Origin: Funiculus sociatus GB2-C1
GTDB taxonomy: Bacteria > Cyanobacteriota > Cyanobacteriia > Cyanobacteriales > FACHB-T130
Assembly: GCF_039962115.1 (NCBI RefSeq)
Contig: NZ_JAMPKJ010000011.1
Location: forward strand, 1 to 64,000
Length of the DNA: 64,000 nucleotides
Direction: 5' to 3'
Shown: positions 1 to 8,149 of the stretch, piece by piece
Layout of the letters: every line of letters begins with the position of its first letter
Numbering within the stretch: the stretch's first letter is position 1
The notes under the pieces: model-generated
Database searches by the model: none
Seen by the model: only the letters and a program-made list of their open reading frames with translations
Told to the model about the DNA's origin: nothing
Position numbers and translations under genes: made by a program

Positions 1-102
1 CCTGACTTAGCCAAAGCCATAGAGGAAGCATTTAATAAGCTCTCCTTGAAGGACATCCAAAATTGGTTTACACACTGCTGTTACTGTACCTCAGCAGACT
101 AG
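1..102 (+). CDS. IS630-type transposase, C-terminal tail (partial)
   Basis: The window opens inside an open frame in frame 1 that ends at the TAG at 100-102. The 33 visible residues include the tract DIQNWFTHCCYCTS just before the stop. This resembles the C-terminal signature of cyanobacterial IS630/Tc1-like transposases (ILxWFxHCGYCTS). The DDE catalytic core would lie upstream, outside the window, so intactness cannot be judged. It sits outside the CAST, about 170 bp before the tRNA-Val gene. The family call rests on a short motif and is moderately secure. Confidence 0.6.
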   Translation, partial: PDLAKAIEEAFNKLSLKDIQNWFTHCCYCTSAD

Positions 103-269
103 GAAACGCTATATCACCACTATTAATATTTATTCCACTATTTTCAGGCATTGCTTCTCCTTGATGTTCATATACCCCATGAAAACTAGGTTAATTGAAC
201 ATTGCTCAGAGACTTCAAAATTAATAATGGTTGTTGGCTGTGAATGCCTGTGATATACTTGGAAAGATC

Positions 270-341
270 GGGCGATTAGCACAGTGGTAGCGCACATCCT
301 TCACACGGATGGGGTCACTGGTTCAAATCCAGTATCGCCCA
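270..341 (+). tRNA. tRNA-Val(CAC), CAST attachment site
   Basis: A full cloverleaf can be folded. The acceptor stem GGGCGAT/ATCGCCC is followed by discriminator A at 341. The anticodon stem is CATCC/GGATG with loop TTCACAC, giving anticodon CAC for codon GTG, and the T arm is ACTGG/CCAGT with loop TTCAAAT. CCA is not encoded. The D stem (GCAC/GCGC) is imperfect. Positions 290-306 are the protospacer of the CAST homing crRNA at 554-570, with PAM GTA at 287-289. The transposon begins at 348, so the insertion left the tRNA gene intact. Confidence 0.93.
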
Positions 342-347
342 TATATT

Positions 348-530
348 TGTACATTAACAAATTATTTGTCACTGATAACAAATTAGTGTCACTGATAACA
401 AATTAGTGTCACTGTTGTACGATGACTGATTAATTGCCATTGCTACCAGATTGCTGTCGTGGTGACGAATTATGTGTCGTTGAGACACATAAAGGTTCCT
501 GAAGTAGCAGTGACAAATTAATGTCATTGT
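348..530. repeat. CAST left end (LE) with TnsB-type binding sites
   Basis: The end begins TGTACATTAAC and holds a series of sites of the form (T)AACAAATT-n-TGTCA or GTGACRAATT-n-GTC. A first site is at 353-372. A perfect 20-bp tandem duplicate follows at 371-390 and 391-410. Degenerate sites lie around 423-440 and 444-460, and further sites at about 461-480 and 510-527. This matches the multi-site TnsB-binding ends of V-K CASTs. Being next to the homing crRNA and CRISPR array, it corresponds to the end called LE in the ShCAST literature. Confidence 0.85.
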
Positions 531-553
531 TGCAGGAACTATCTATCTAGATA

Positions 554-586
554 GTGTGAGGGATGTGCGCCTTTCAATCCACCCTA
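554..586 (-). ncRNA. Delocalised homing crRNA (divergent repeat plus tRNA-Val spacer)
   Basis: Read on the minus strand, a truncated repeat TAGGGTGGATTGAAAG (586-571) is followed directly by the 17-nt segment GCGCACATCCCTCACAC (570-554). That segment matches tRNA-Val positions 290-306 at 16 of 17 bases. The target has GTA immediately 5' of it, fitting the GTN PAM of V-K systems, and the transposon starts 58 bp after that PAM. Isolated crRNAs with short tRNA-matching spacers are the known homing guides of V-K CASTs. Compared with the array repeats it lost one G and carries a G-to-A change that improves pairing with the tracrRNA anti-repeat. Confidence 0.9.
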
Positions 587-615
587 AAATTTTGAGCCTC
601 AGACATGGAAGGGAG

Positions 616-1231
616 CTTTCAACCCACCCCTAGTGGGGATGGTCGTTGAAACCCACCAGGGGCGGCGATTCGCGATTCATCATACTTTCAACCCACCCCT
701 AGTGGGGATGGTCGTTGAAACGAAAACGAACTTCAATGTTGCTATCGCTCGTAACTGACCTTTCAACCCACCCCTAGTGGGGATGGTCGTTGAAACGATT
801 CATGGGACTCTCCTTATTCAGGGGATGGCGCTTTCAACCCACCCCTAGCGGGGATGGTCGTTGAAACGCAAATAACTTCAGCATCTTGACTGGCTTAATA
901 TCTTTCAACCCACCCCTAGTGGGGATGGTCGTTGAACTTTCTGTTTGTTGCCATTGCGGTAGGAGACATACTTTCAACCCACCCCTAGTGGGGATGGTCG
1001 TTGAAACCCAAACCGGAGTCCCTGTCTCGGTCTGGCTAACCTTCCTTTCAACCCACTCCTAGTGGGGATGGTCGTTGAAACTTTAAAACCTTGGAAAACA
1101 CCTTTGAGGAAATGCAGAACTTTCAACCCACTCCTAGTGGGGATGGTCGTTGAAACCGGCAACGCCAGAAGAATAAAGCCTGTTAAGGAAAATTCTTTCA
1201 ACCCACTCCTAGTGGGGATGGTCGTTGAAAC
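616..1231 (-). CRISPR. Type V-K CRISPR array, nine 36-37-bp repeats
   Basis: Repeats lie at 616-652, 685-721, 760-796, 831-867, 902-937, 971-1007, 1045-1081, 1120-1156 and 1195-1231, with eight spacers of 32-38 bp. On the minus strand each repeat begins GTTTCAACGACC and ends GGGTTGAAAG, very like the ShCAST repeat. Transcription should run from the cas12k side (1232 and above) towards the left end. The repeat at 902-937 lacks one A; the one at 831-867 has TAGCGGGG on the plus strand. The three leader-proximal repeats carry CACTCCTAG where the others read CACCCCTAG. A 29-bp segment at 587-615 separates the last repeat from the divergent homing repeat. Confidence 0.95.
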
Positions 1232-1427
1232 TCTTCCCACCTAGACTCCTTATCCGTGCTGCCTTTTGGGAGCATTTTTGACGGCTCCCGAAAATTCCTG
1301 CTCAATCTCCCTAAAAATAGAAAATTGTTGGTTGCCGAAATTCCTGAAGTCAATACTAGACAAGGTTTTTAAGCTTTTGACGGCTCACTGGGATTTTTGC
1401 ACCCGCTTTGACCCGTCAAAAAAAGAA

Positions 1428-1660
1428 TTAAAGTGGATTCCTCCTTGCTCGGAGGTGATTCGATAGCCACCACTGCGGTAAACCCACACCCTTATTACTG
1501 GGAGCGCACCTGATTCCTATCCTCAAGGGATAGCAGCTTCGGGGTGGGCAGCTACCAGGGTCAGAAAGCAAGACTATCTTTCAATAGTCAAACTAACCCA
1601 AATTTTTCACAACTCAGCGGCTAATGAAAGCATGAGCTGCGGCGCTATTGCTCTATTCTA
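1428..1660 (-). ncRNA. tracrRNA of Cas12k
   Basis: The minus strand reads AATAGCGCCGC near 1653-1638 and continues through segments that closely follow the published ShCAST tracrRNA: GGGTTAGTTTGACT, CTTGCTTTCTGACCCTGG, TAGCTGC, GGTGCGCTCCCAG, AATAAGGG and GAATCACCTCCGAGC. It ends with an anti-repeat, AATCCAC at 1439-1433, complementary to GTGGGTT of the repeat with one G-U pair. A T-rich run follows at 1428-1414 and may end the transcript. It sits between cas12k and the array in the same orientation, the standard V-K arrangement. The 5' and 3' ends are estimates. Confidence 0.88.
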
Positions 1661-1687
1661 TTATCAAGGTTCGGGTGGGGTTGTCAA

Positions 1688-3601
1688 TCAAACATTGCGG
1701 CGGGCATGATAGGCAGCGATCGCTAATTCTTTTGCCTTGTCCTGGGGACTGCCTCGAATTGGCTGTTGTGCTGACTCGATCGCAATTCCAATCTTTGCGG
1801 CTTGATTATGAATGCACTCAATTAATCTGCCATAGCTCCATTGATGGACGCTAGTGCGGTATTGTTTGGCATATTTTTGCTGACCTTCCAAATATTCTGG
1901 GCATTTTTGTTCGGCTTTGGCTTGAATTTCGCTTTGAACCATTTCCCGCGTATTGTCTAATTTAGGTAGAACAATACTGCCTGCGTGGTAAGTTTGCGCG
2001 ATCGCCACAATTGCTTTAGCCAACAATCTGTCAATATACTGCCCCAACTCAGATTCTCCGAATTGATTGAAAGCAGCAATTCTTTGGGCATTGCGGCGTT
2101 GATGAGATAAGACTTGTTTTTGTTGCCGCTGTCGGTTGAGTAGTTGGTAATTTTCACCGAGTAGCTGGCGAATGCTTCGGTAGGTGATAGCTTTTCCTGC
2201 TAGAGCATCCACTACGGCTACGGTTGCAGGCTTTTCCAGACCCAAGCTGACACCAACCAGTAGGTGAGGTTGACCCTGATATAAAGGTTGACTGGGACGA
2301 GGGAAGGGGTTATTAATTCGGGCGAGTGTGGAATTCTTACGCTTGATAAAAGCTTCTTGTTGCTCGTTTAGGTCGCCTTTTTCTTTGGTTTTGGTAAGGA
2401 CCTTGGTAATTTCAGCAGCTTTCTCTTGCCGCACCTGTTCTGTGCCTTCAGCCGTCCACAAACGGGTATCAACAGAACAATAGAGGATTAGGTGGTGAAT
2501 GTTCCAGGGGTCGCCTTTGCCCTCTCCCTCTTGCCAAGCAAGTTTGCCACTACGGAGAGTAAATAAGCTACTGGAGTGCTGATTTTTGCTGTCGTGCTTG
2601 ATTTTTTGGTCTTCTAGGAAACGTTGGAACCAGTGTAGTTGTTGTCGATCGCAATATATTTGAAAGGTATGCTCGCCCAAACCGTTGAATTTTATGCACA
2701 GACGACCTTGGGAGTTTTTGAGCCAAGTGATGTCCTCGCTGGTTTCGTAGGTTACAGGAAATGGCACAGCAGAAGATTTTTTCAGGAGATGGTTTTGCCA
2801 GGACTTCGCTTGTGCTTCATCTTCAGGGACAGTGCTGGTGGCGATCTCTAATGTTTCTAACCAATTAGCATCGGTCAAATCCCGACCTTTGGGGACTTTA
2901 GCGCTTAGCTGTGCCTCTAAACGTTCAATCCGAATTTCAACTTGGCGACGGCGTTTAGCAAATTTTTCTGGGTTTTCTTCTCGATTGCTGACTTTGCAGC
3001 CGTTTTTGAGGAGGTAGGCGATCGCACACCGACTTAAGATGTCTTCTGTATTGCGGTAAGCATCGAATAGGCTTTGAGAAAGGCTACGGCTTTGTGCGGT
3101 TTTAGTTTTTTTAGTTTTCTTGCCTTGCTTGCTTTTTGGTGATTCCGGGTCAACAGTGTCGGACTGAGGAGCGAATTGAGTCAGAATTTCGGCGGCTTTG
3201 CTGCGGAGAGTATCTAAAGTAACACCGCTAGTTTCTAACAGGCCGGTATCGCTCTTGAGCATTTCTAGCCAGCGAGTTTTTCCTTCCAGTTGGTATTGCG
3301 ATCGCTTCATTAGCGCCAGCCAGGATCGGTAAATATAGTCCACTAATGCGATCGCACTGGTGTAAAACCGCCCCGGCTGACCGATAAATCGAGGGTCAGT
3401 TTTGAGCGGGTTGCACAGTTGCTTAACAATACCAGCTTGCAGCTTGCCTTTTTGTCGCCACGCCTCAAAGTCAGGATGATTGCTTACCTGTTCCAGCAAT
3501 TGGTTAACCAGGGGCGTATTTTTCTGTGCCATCAACTCCCAGAGTTGGCGGCGAGTAGTTTCACTGGTAACTAAACGACACTGAATCGTTATCTGACTCA
3601 T
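1688..3601 (-). CDS. cas12k: CRISPR effector Cas12k (catalytically inactive, type V-K)
   Basis: The 637-aa product matches the size of Cas12k (about 640 aa) and starts MSQITIQCRLVTSETTR as the family does. Cas12k uses a crRNA-tracrRNA pair to bind PAM-proximal DNA without cutting it, and recruits TniQ and TnsC to direct TnsB insertion. The C-terminal half carries the RuvC-like region (LLVGVSLGLEKPATVAVVD near residue 440), in which Cas12k proteins lack the acidic residues needed for cleavage; here Gly-Leu-Glu stands in the usual Asp-containing motif. A basic Lys-rich segment (KSKQGKKTKKTKT, about residues 156-170) is visible. The gene is divergent from the MerR-type gene at 3673 and shares its control region. 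Confidence 0.96.
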   Translation of the reverse strand: MSQITIQCRLVTSETTRRQLWELMAQKNTPLVNQLLEQVSNHPDFEAWRQKGKLQAGIVKQLCNPLKTDPRFIGQPGRFYTSAIALVDYIYRSWLALMKRSQYQLEGKTRWLEMLKSDTGLLETSGVTLDTLRSKAAEILTQFAPQSDTVDPESPKSKQGKKTKKTKTAQSRSLSQSLFDAYRNTEDILSRCAIAYLLKNGCKVSNREENPEKFAKRRRQVEIRIERLEAQLSAKVPKGRDLTDANWLETLEIATSTVPEDEAQAKSWQNHLLKKSSAVPFPVTYETSEDITWLKNSQGRLCIKFNGLGEHTFQIYCDRQQLHWFQRFLEDQKIKHDSKNQHSSSLFTLRSGKLAWQEGEGKGDPWNIHHLILYCSVDTRLWTAEGTEQVRQEKAAEITKVLTKTKEKGDLNEQQEAFIKRKNSTLARINNPFPRPSQPLYQGQPHLLVGVSLGLEKPATVAVVDALAGKAITYRSIRQLLGENYQLLNRQRQQKQVLSHQRRNAQRIAAFNQFGESELGQYIDRLLAKAIVAIAQTYHAGSIVLPKLDNTREMVQSEIQAKAEQKCPEYLEGQQKYAKQYRTSVHQWSYGRLIECIHNQAAKIGIAIESAQQPIRGSPQDKAKELAIAAYHARRNV

Positions 3602-3607
3602 GAGGTC

Positions 3608-3627
3608 TTAAAACATCCGTGTTTTAA
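3608..3627. promoter_or_regulatory. Candidate CvkR operator between cas12k and cvkR
   Basis: A perfect inverted repeat TTAAAAC-n6-GTTTTAA lies 7 bp upstream of the cas12k start, inside the 71-bp divergent intergenic region. CvkR-type MerR repressors of V-K CASTs are known to bind the cas12k promoter region. A palindrome this close to the cas12k start could block its transcription. Binding is inferred from position and symmetry. Confidence 0.6.
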
Positions 3628-3672
3628 TAATAACGCAAATGTCTAATAAAAAGCTGTGTATAGAATCATGGA

Positions 3673-4101
3673 ATGCAGGAGGCGTTTTTTACCAGCAAAC
3701 AAGCGGCTGAAATTACAGGTTGTACGCTTCGCCAGTTGCAGTATTGGCGAGAGAAGGGGGTAGTTGTACCTGCAATTAGCGCCACGGGTACGGGACGGAG
3801 TGTTTATTACTCGCGTTCGGATTTGGTGGAGTTGGCGGCGATGGAGTATTGTCTGTCCGTGGGGTTGAGTTTTGAGGCAGCAGCAACAACCCTAAAAAAA
3901 CTTAAGGAGAACGAACCAGAGTTTACGAACCCGGAAAGGCAAAGCAGGTTTATGTTGTGCTGGAATGCTAATGAGCGATCACTTGAACTGGTGGAGTTCG
4001 AGCTTTATGTTGCGATCGCATTAATAAAAGAAGGTGAGCTTGTGATTCCTGTGTGGCTGGATCGGATTCATCAGCGGGTAGCGAAGAGGTTAGCTGAGTA
4101 G
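3673..4101 (+). CDS. cvkR: MerR-type CAST regulator, CvkR-like
   Basis: The 142-aa protein has an N-terminal MerR-type winged-helix DNA-binding domain ([24 protein letters not shown]..., residues 5-75), followed by a short dimerisation region ([14 protein letters not shown]). No metal-binding Cys cluster is seen. Its place divergent from cas12k matches CvkR (Alr3614 of Anabaena sp. PCC 7120), a described repressor of type V-K cas12k expression. By that precedent it should keep Cas12k and possibly tracrRNA levels low. The start at 3673 is used because an upstream ATG at 3668 is out of frame. The gene could also influence the cargo downstream, since hsdM follows on the same strand. Confidence 0.85.
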   Translation: MQEAFFTSKQAAEITGCTLRQLQYWREKGVVVPAISATGTGRSVYYSRSDLVELAAMEYCLSVGLSFEAAATTLKKLKENEPEFTNPERQSRFMLCWNANERSLELVEFELYVAIALIKEGELVIPVWLDRIHQRVAKRLAE

Positions 4102-4168
4102 AGCGATCGCGTTTATGGTGATAAAGCATCGCGTCCCAGGAAATTTTGAGGAAAAGCATACATTATCT

Positions 4169-5710
4169 ATGGGCAAACTGACATTACCACAACTTGAACG
4201 TCACCTTTTTGCTGCTGCTGATATCCTGCGGGGGAAGATGGACGCTTCGGATTTCAAAGAGTATATCTTTGGGATGCTGTTTCTCAAACGCGCTTCGGAT
4301 GTGTTCGAGCAGCGCTACGAGCAGATTGTGCAGGATAATCTGAAACGGGGACGCACACCGGAAGAGGCGAAGCAGAGGGCAGAAAACCCCATTAGTTACC
4401 GAGAGGCGTTTTTTGTACCAGAGAAGGCGCGGTGGGCGTATATTCGCGATGAGCTGCATCAAAATGTTGCGGATGGGCTGAATAAGGCTTTGGGCACACT
4501 TGGAGATAGTAACCAAGCTCTGGCGGGTGTATTGACTCACATTGATTTCAATCGTCAGGCGGGAAGAAGTCGCATTCCTGATGTGAAGCTGCGGGAACTG
4601 ATTAAGCACTTCAGCAGGTATCGGCTGCAAAATGAGGATTTTGTGTTTCCTGACTTGTTGGGTGCGGCTTATGAGTACCTGATTGCTGAATTTGCCGATT
4701 CTGCGGGGAAGAAGGGCGGCGAGTTTTATACGCCGCGTGAGGTGGTGCAGTTGATGGTGCGGCTGTTGAAACCTCAACAAGGGATGTCGGTTTATGACCC
4801 CTGTTGTGGTTCTGGGGGGATGCTGATTCAGTCGAAGCAGTATGTGGAAGAGTGCGGCGGGGATGCCAGAAATCTGGCGCTGTACGGTCAGGATAATAAT
4901 GGCGGGGTGTGGGCAATTTGCAAAATTAATATGCTCTTGCATGGGATTCGGGATGCGGATATTCATAATGACGATACGCTGTTCAATCCCTTACACGTCG
5001 AAGGCGGGGAACTAATGCGCTTTGACCGGGTAATTAGTAATCCGCCTTTCTCCCAAAACTATACCCGTGAAGGAATGCAGTTTCCAGGGCGGTTTATGTA
5101 TGGATGGTGTCCGGAGACGGGGAAGAAGGCAGATTTGATGTTTGCCCAGCATATGCTGTCTGTTCTCAAGACGGATGGGATGATGGCGACAGTGATGCCG
5201 CATGGGGTGTTGTTTCGTGGCGGTGAGGAGAAGAAGATTCGTGAGAGTTTTATTGAAAATGACATCCTGGAAGCGGTGATTGGGTTGCCGCCGAATTTGT
5301 TTTATGGGACGGGGATTCCTGCCTGTATTTTGGTGATGCGTTCCAAGGGGGCGAAACCTGTGGAACGTCGGGGGCAGGTGTTGTTTATTAATGCGGATGC
5401 AGAGTATTATGGGGGTCGCGCTCAGAATTATCTGCGTCCTGAGCATATTGAAAAGATAGCGTTTGTGTTTGAACGGTTTGAGTCTTTCAATGGTTATTCG
5501 GCGGTGGTGAGTAAGGAGGAATTGGCAGAGAATGATTACAACTGCAATATCCGTCGCTACGCCGATAATGCACCACCTCCGGAACCCCAGGATGTGAGGG
5601 CGCATTTGTTGGGGGGGATTCCGAAAGCTGAGGTAGAGGCGAAGAGTCCTTTGTTAGAGGCGCATGGGTTTAACCCAACTAGGATTTTAGTGGAACTGAA
5701 GGTGACTTGA
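4169..5710 (+). CDS. hsdM: Type I restriction-modification methylase HsdM, N-terminal and catalytic part
   Basis: The protein is about 513 aa from the preferred start [14 protein letters not shown] at 4169; the frame is open to an ATG at 4115, but family homology begins at the later Met. It has the HsdM N-terminal helical domain ([25 protein letters not shown]) and an N6-adenine methyltransferase domain with the SAM motif DPCCGSGGM and catalytic NPPF. It would methylate adenine in a complex with HsdS. Many related HsdM proteins run on through a linker HGFxPT into a second domain, TERSQIKxxIESDxGVQA. Here the frame stops after [15 protein letters not shown] and that domain appears as a separate gene at 8690, so hsdM is split. 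Confidence 0.93.
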   Translation: MGKLTLPQLERHLFAAADILRGKMDASDFKEYIFGMLFLKRASDVFEQRYEQIVQDNLKRGRTPEEAKQRAENPISYREAFFVPEKARWAYIRDELHQNVADGLNKALGTLGDSNQALAGVLTHIDFNRQAGRSRIPDVKLRELIKHFSRYRLQNEDFVFPDLLGAAYEYLIAEFADSAGKKGGEFYTPREVVQLMVRLLKPQQGMSVYDPCCGSGGMLIQSKQYVEECGGDARNLALYGQDNNGGVWAICKINMLLHGIRDADIHNDDTLFNPLHVEGGELMRFDRVISNPPFSQNYTREGMQFPGRFMYGWCPETGKKADLMFAQHMLSVLKTDGMMATVMPHGVLFRGGEEKKIRESFIENDILEAVIGLPPNLFYGTGIPACILVMRSKGAKPVERRGQVLFINADAEYYGGRAQNYLRPEHIEKIAFVFERFESFNGYSAVVSKEELAENDYNCNIRRYADNAPPPEPQDVRAHLLGGIPKAEVEAKSPLLEAHGFNPTRILVELKVT

Positions 5711-5847
5711 GCCATTGAAGGCAATCATCCTTCTCAAGTTTTACGGCCTGTGGTTTTAGCTTTCTATGATTAATAGGGCGGGTACTACCTACCAAAACCT
5801 ACATAGCCTTCAAATACCACCCCTGGGACAAACTAGCAAGAAATCTT

Positions 5848-6975
5848 ATGAGTCCTAATGCCTTCGTGGATAATGGCTTTCCTTCAGGCATCGACTTCTG
5901 TATCCAATTCCTTTCCAGCCCAGAATTCAATGTTGTAACTCTACGAAAGCTGGCTCCGTCAGCATCAAGTAAGGAAAAGAAGCAAGACCTTGCCTTGCGT
6001 GTCGCTCATGCTCTTGAACAAGGTCAACTTACATCGAACCAAGTTCTGCTTGAGTATGTAAAACAACCAAGGATGTGGTTGAGCCTAAAGCAAGGACAAT
6101 GTGAAAAAACACCCAATCTCAAATCTCCTGCTCAATTACTTAGGGAATTTGGGAAACAGGGTTGGTATGGCCCAATTACAGACTCTACTACTCCTCGGAA
6201 ATGGTACATTCACATCTCTAAAATCCCTGACTACGTTCGTAGGGGAAGTGGTGAAGCTAGCGAAGTAGACAAACGCTATATTCGGTGGCCTGTCATCGCT
6301 GAAGTCCGTCATAATTACGTTGCTCTACATTGGGAGGGATTTACATTCACCGAAATAACCGAAGCTCACACAGATCAAGCAGTGCAGTTTCCCTTCTGGC
6401 GTGATATTCATATTCCCAAACTCTTTGATGAACTGACCGAGCACTTGCAAGGTTATTGGGTTCATCCCAATCTTCATCGATTAGTTCTACATGAGATGTG
6501 GAACAAATATCTAGAAGATTTCCATTACATATGGCAGCACTTGCTAATTAGGGCAGAAGCAGACGGAGTGGCTTTGAACGCTCGTAGTTCTGGAGTGACT
6601 GAAGTTAATGTAAAGGGATTAAAGGCACTAGCACGAAAATTAGCTGAGTCGGCCTCAGAAAGGCTGGGACTTTCAGATAATTGTGAGCAAATAACCCATG
6701 TCGAAAATGCTCTCTTGCGTACTCTCATAAAAGAGTGGGGTACTAAGTCATATGAATTTAGCCTGGACAGGAAACCCGATTCGAGCGAAGCTAGCTCTCA
6801 AGATGCAGACAATAAGGCTGAATTAGAGAATCTCTTCAAAGCACACTGTTACTTTGGACTTAAGCAGGATTCTACTCAAGATTCTCTTCAGCACCTAAAG
6901 TGCCATTCAAGATACTATGGAGGTAGTACGGGTGTACTCAAATTTCTCCTCAGGGAACTTGGACTCCCAGGCTAA
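5848..6975 (+). CDS. Unknown protein, first gene of a three-gene cargo operon
   Basis: I do not recognise this 375-aa soluble protein. It has no signal peptide or membrane segment. The centre is rich in aromatic and His residues (RWPVIAEVRHNYVALHWEGFTF near residues 145-170, then a WVHPNLHRLVLHEMW stretch), the next part is helical, and an acidic-polar linker (KPDSSEASSQDADNKAELE) precedes a C-terminal helical region. The next gene starts 4 bp after its stop and a PD-(D/E)xK nuclease follows, so all three probably act together. It may be the sensor or specificity component. It begins 137 bp after the first half of hsdM, inside the split. Confidence 0.75.
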   Translation: MSPNAFVDNGFPSGIDFCIQFLSSPEFNVVTLRKLAPSASSKEKKQDLALRVAHALEQGQLTSNQVLLEYVKQPRMWLSLKQGQCEKTPNLKSPAQLLREFGKQGWYGPITDSTTPRKWYIHISKIPDYVRRGSGEASEVDKRYIRWPVIAEVRHNYVALHWEGFTFTEITEAHTDQAVQFPFWRDIHIPKLFDELTEHLQGYWVHPNLHRLVLHEMWNKYLEDFHYIWQHLLIRAEADGVALNARSSGVTEVNVKGLKALARKLAESASERLGLSDNCEQITHVENALLRTLIKEWGTKSYEFSLDRKPDSSEASSQDADNKAELENLFKAHCYFGLKQDSTQDSLQHLKCHSRYYGGSTGVLKFLLRELGLPG

Positions 6976-6979
6976 GGCA

Positions 6980-7345
6980 ATGCCCAGCTTCATTTGTAAA
7001 GGACGGTTAGACTTCCTGTCTAGCGAACAGAAGGCTGAACTTAGTAGGCACTTCAGGAAGCAGGGTACACAAGCCATGCCACATCAGCTTGCTGTTCTTT
7101 TGGGGTTGAAATACGCTGACGCGCTTGCAATCTTAACTGTTCTTGAAACAGAAGGGCTTTGCGAAAATAAACTTCTCATTTATCACAGATGCGATCCGGA
7201 AGTGCCAGCAGGGGCAATTCCATACGGCAAAGGCTTTCCTGATTTACCGTGGGTTTGTCCTTTGTGTGAAAAGATAATCGAAGATTACAATGAGTTGTCT
7301 TTTGATGTCATGGCACAGTCCACTCAGCCAATCGAATTTGTTTAG
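6980..7345 (+). CDS. Winged-helix/CxxC small protein, second gene of the operon
   Basis: The start MPSFICKGRLDFLS at 6980 gives 121 aa; the frame is open to 6917 but that would overlap the preceding gene by 59 bp. Residues 14-58 look like a winged helix (LSSEQKAELSRHFRKQG, then HQLAVLLGLKYADALAILTVLETEGL). The C-terminal part has a Cys at YHRC followed about 23 residues later by CPLC, suggesting a small metal-binding knuckle. It lies 4 bp after the 375-aa gene and 7 bp before the nuclease gene. It could be a DNA-binding adaptor or a regulator of the module. I know no named family for it. Confidence 0.72.
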   Translation: MPSFICKGRLDFLSSEQKAELSRHFRKQGTQAMPHQLAVLLGLKYADALAILTVLETEGLCENKLLIYHRCDPEVPAGAIPYGKGFPDLPWVCPLCEKIIEDYNELSFDVMAQSTQPIEFV

Positions 7346-7352
7346 TTGAACC

Positions 7353-8123
7353 ATGCCTAGTCAAGAGGAACTCGTTCAATCCGTTATCGATGCTCTAGCA
7401 CTTCTTGACAAAAATGATCCGGCATCAGATAAGCTAGCAACTTATTTGTACATTGCAGACAGAAGACTTTCAGATTATCTCGATCAGCTCAGGGAGTTCA
7501 CACAACTGGAAAGTCCTACACTTTCGGAAAGTAAAAAAGGCGGTGAGCTGCTAGAACAAGTTGCCTTTCTGGCCTTTCAGGGATTCAAGGGAGTCACAAG
7601 TTTAAAGAGCTTTCAGTCAGCAGGCCCTCAATATGATCTTCTAGTTAGTGGAGACCAACCAGCTTGGTTACATGTTTGTAATCTGCTCTATCTTAAAGAA
7701 AACCAGAGAGGTATAGTAGTCGAGGCAAAAGCCACAAAGCAACGATTGCCGGACAAACAGTTTGCGCGACTGTGCAGCATCATGGAGCTAAATCTCTCAA
7801 GCATAGTTGGCCTTGGAGTGTTCTTCACACTGAAGGGAGCAGCTGGATTCCCTGAAAGAGGAAGCTCTAGACAGCGAATCATCAGAGATTGTCGGCTTCG
7901 TCAAGTGCTTTTTCATGCTAAGACCCAGAAATTAATTGTTGTCCTAGATAAAGATGATATTTTTGAGCTAGGTAAAAATGGCACTTTAATTCAGATACTC
8001 GTTAGGAAGATTAGAGATTTATGCGAACTAAGTGGTCTTCCAACTCCTCCAGTTGATGAACCCAAAGAGATGATAGATTTACCCAATCACCTGAAGCAAC
8101 TATACGAGGCTTCTGACACTTAG
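7353..8123 (+). CDS. PD-(D/E)xK nuclease-like protein, third gene of the operon
   Basis: This 256-aa protein shows a restriction-endonuclease-like core: GGELLEQVAFLAFQGF (Glu65/Glu68 on the first helix), QYDLLVSG (Asp95), then GIVVEAKAT (Glu124, Lys126), and a following helix with Gln (DKQFARLCSIM). This is the order of motifs in Mrr-type and related nucleases. The N-terminal 60 residues are helical and may bind partners; a hydrophobic strand region and an ILVRKIRDL helix follow the core. It is the likely effector of the module at 5848-8123. Its target (phage DNA, modified DNA or something else) cannot be inferred from sequence. Confidence 0.8.
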   Translation: MPSQEELVQSVIDALALLDKNDPASDKLATYLYIADRRLSDYLDQLREFTQLESPTLSESKKGGELLEQVAFLAFQGFKGVTSLKSFQSAGPQYDLLVSGDQPAWLHVCNLLYLKENQRGIVVEAKATKQRLPDKQFARLCSIMELNLSSIVGLGVFFTLKGAAGFPERGSSRQRIIRDCRLRQVLFHAKTQKLIVVLDKDDIFELGKNGTLIQILVRKIRDLCELSGLPTPPVDEPKEMIDLPNHLKQLYEASDT

Positions 8124-8149
8124 AAAGATGAGTGAGTGCAATTGCTGAA

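Noticed and set aside
974-1244. Open frames on both strands across the CRISPR array (88 aa minus, 60 aa plus)
   Set aside because: They are translations of the repeats and spacers; the repeated VSTTIPTRSGLK-type peptide is just the CRISPR repeat.
4184-5605. Long minus-strand frames antisense to hsdM (up to 260 aa)
   Set aside because: They lie wholly inside a strongly conserved methylase gene and have no family features or ribosome binding sites.
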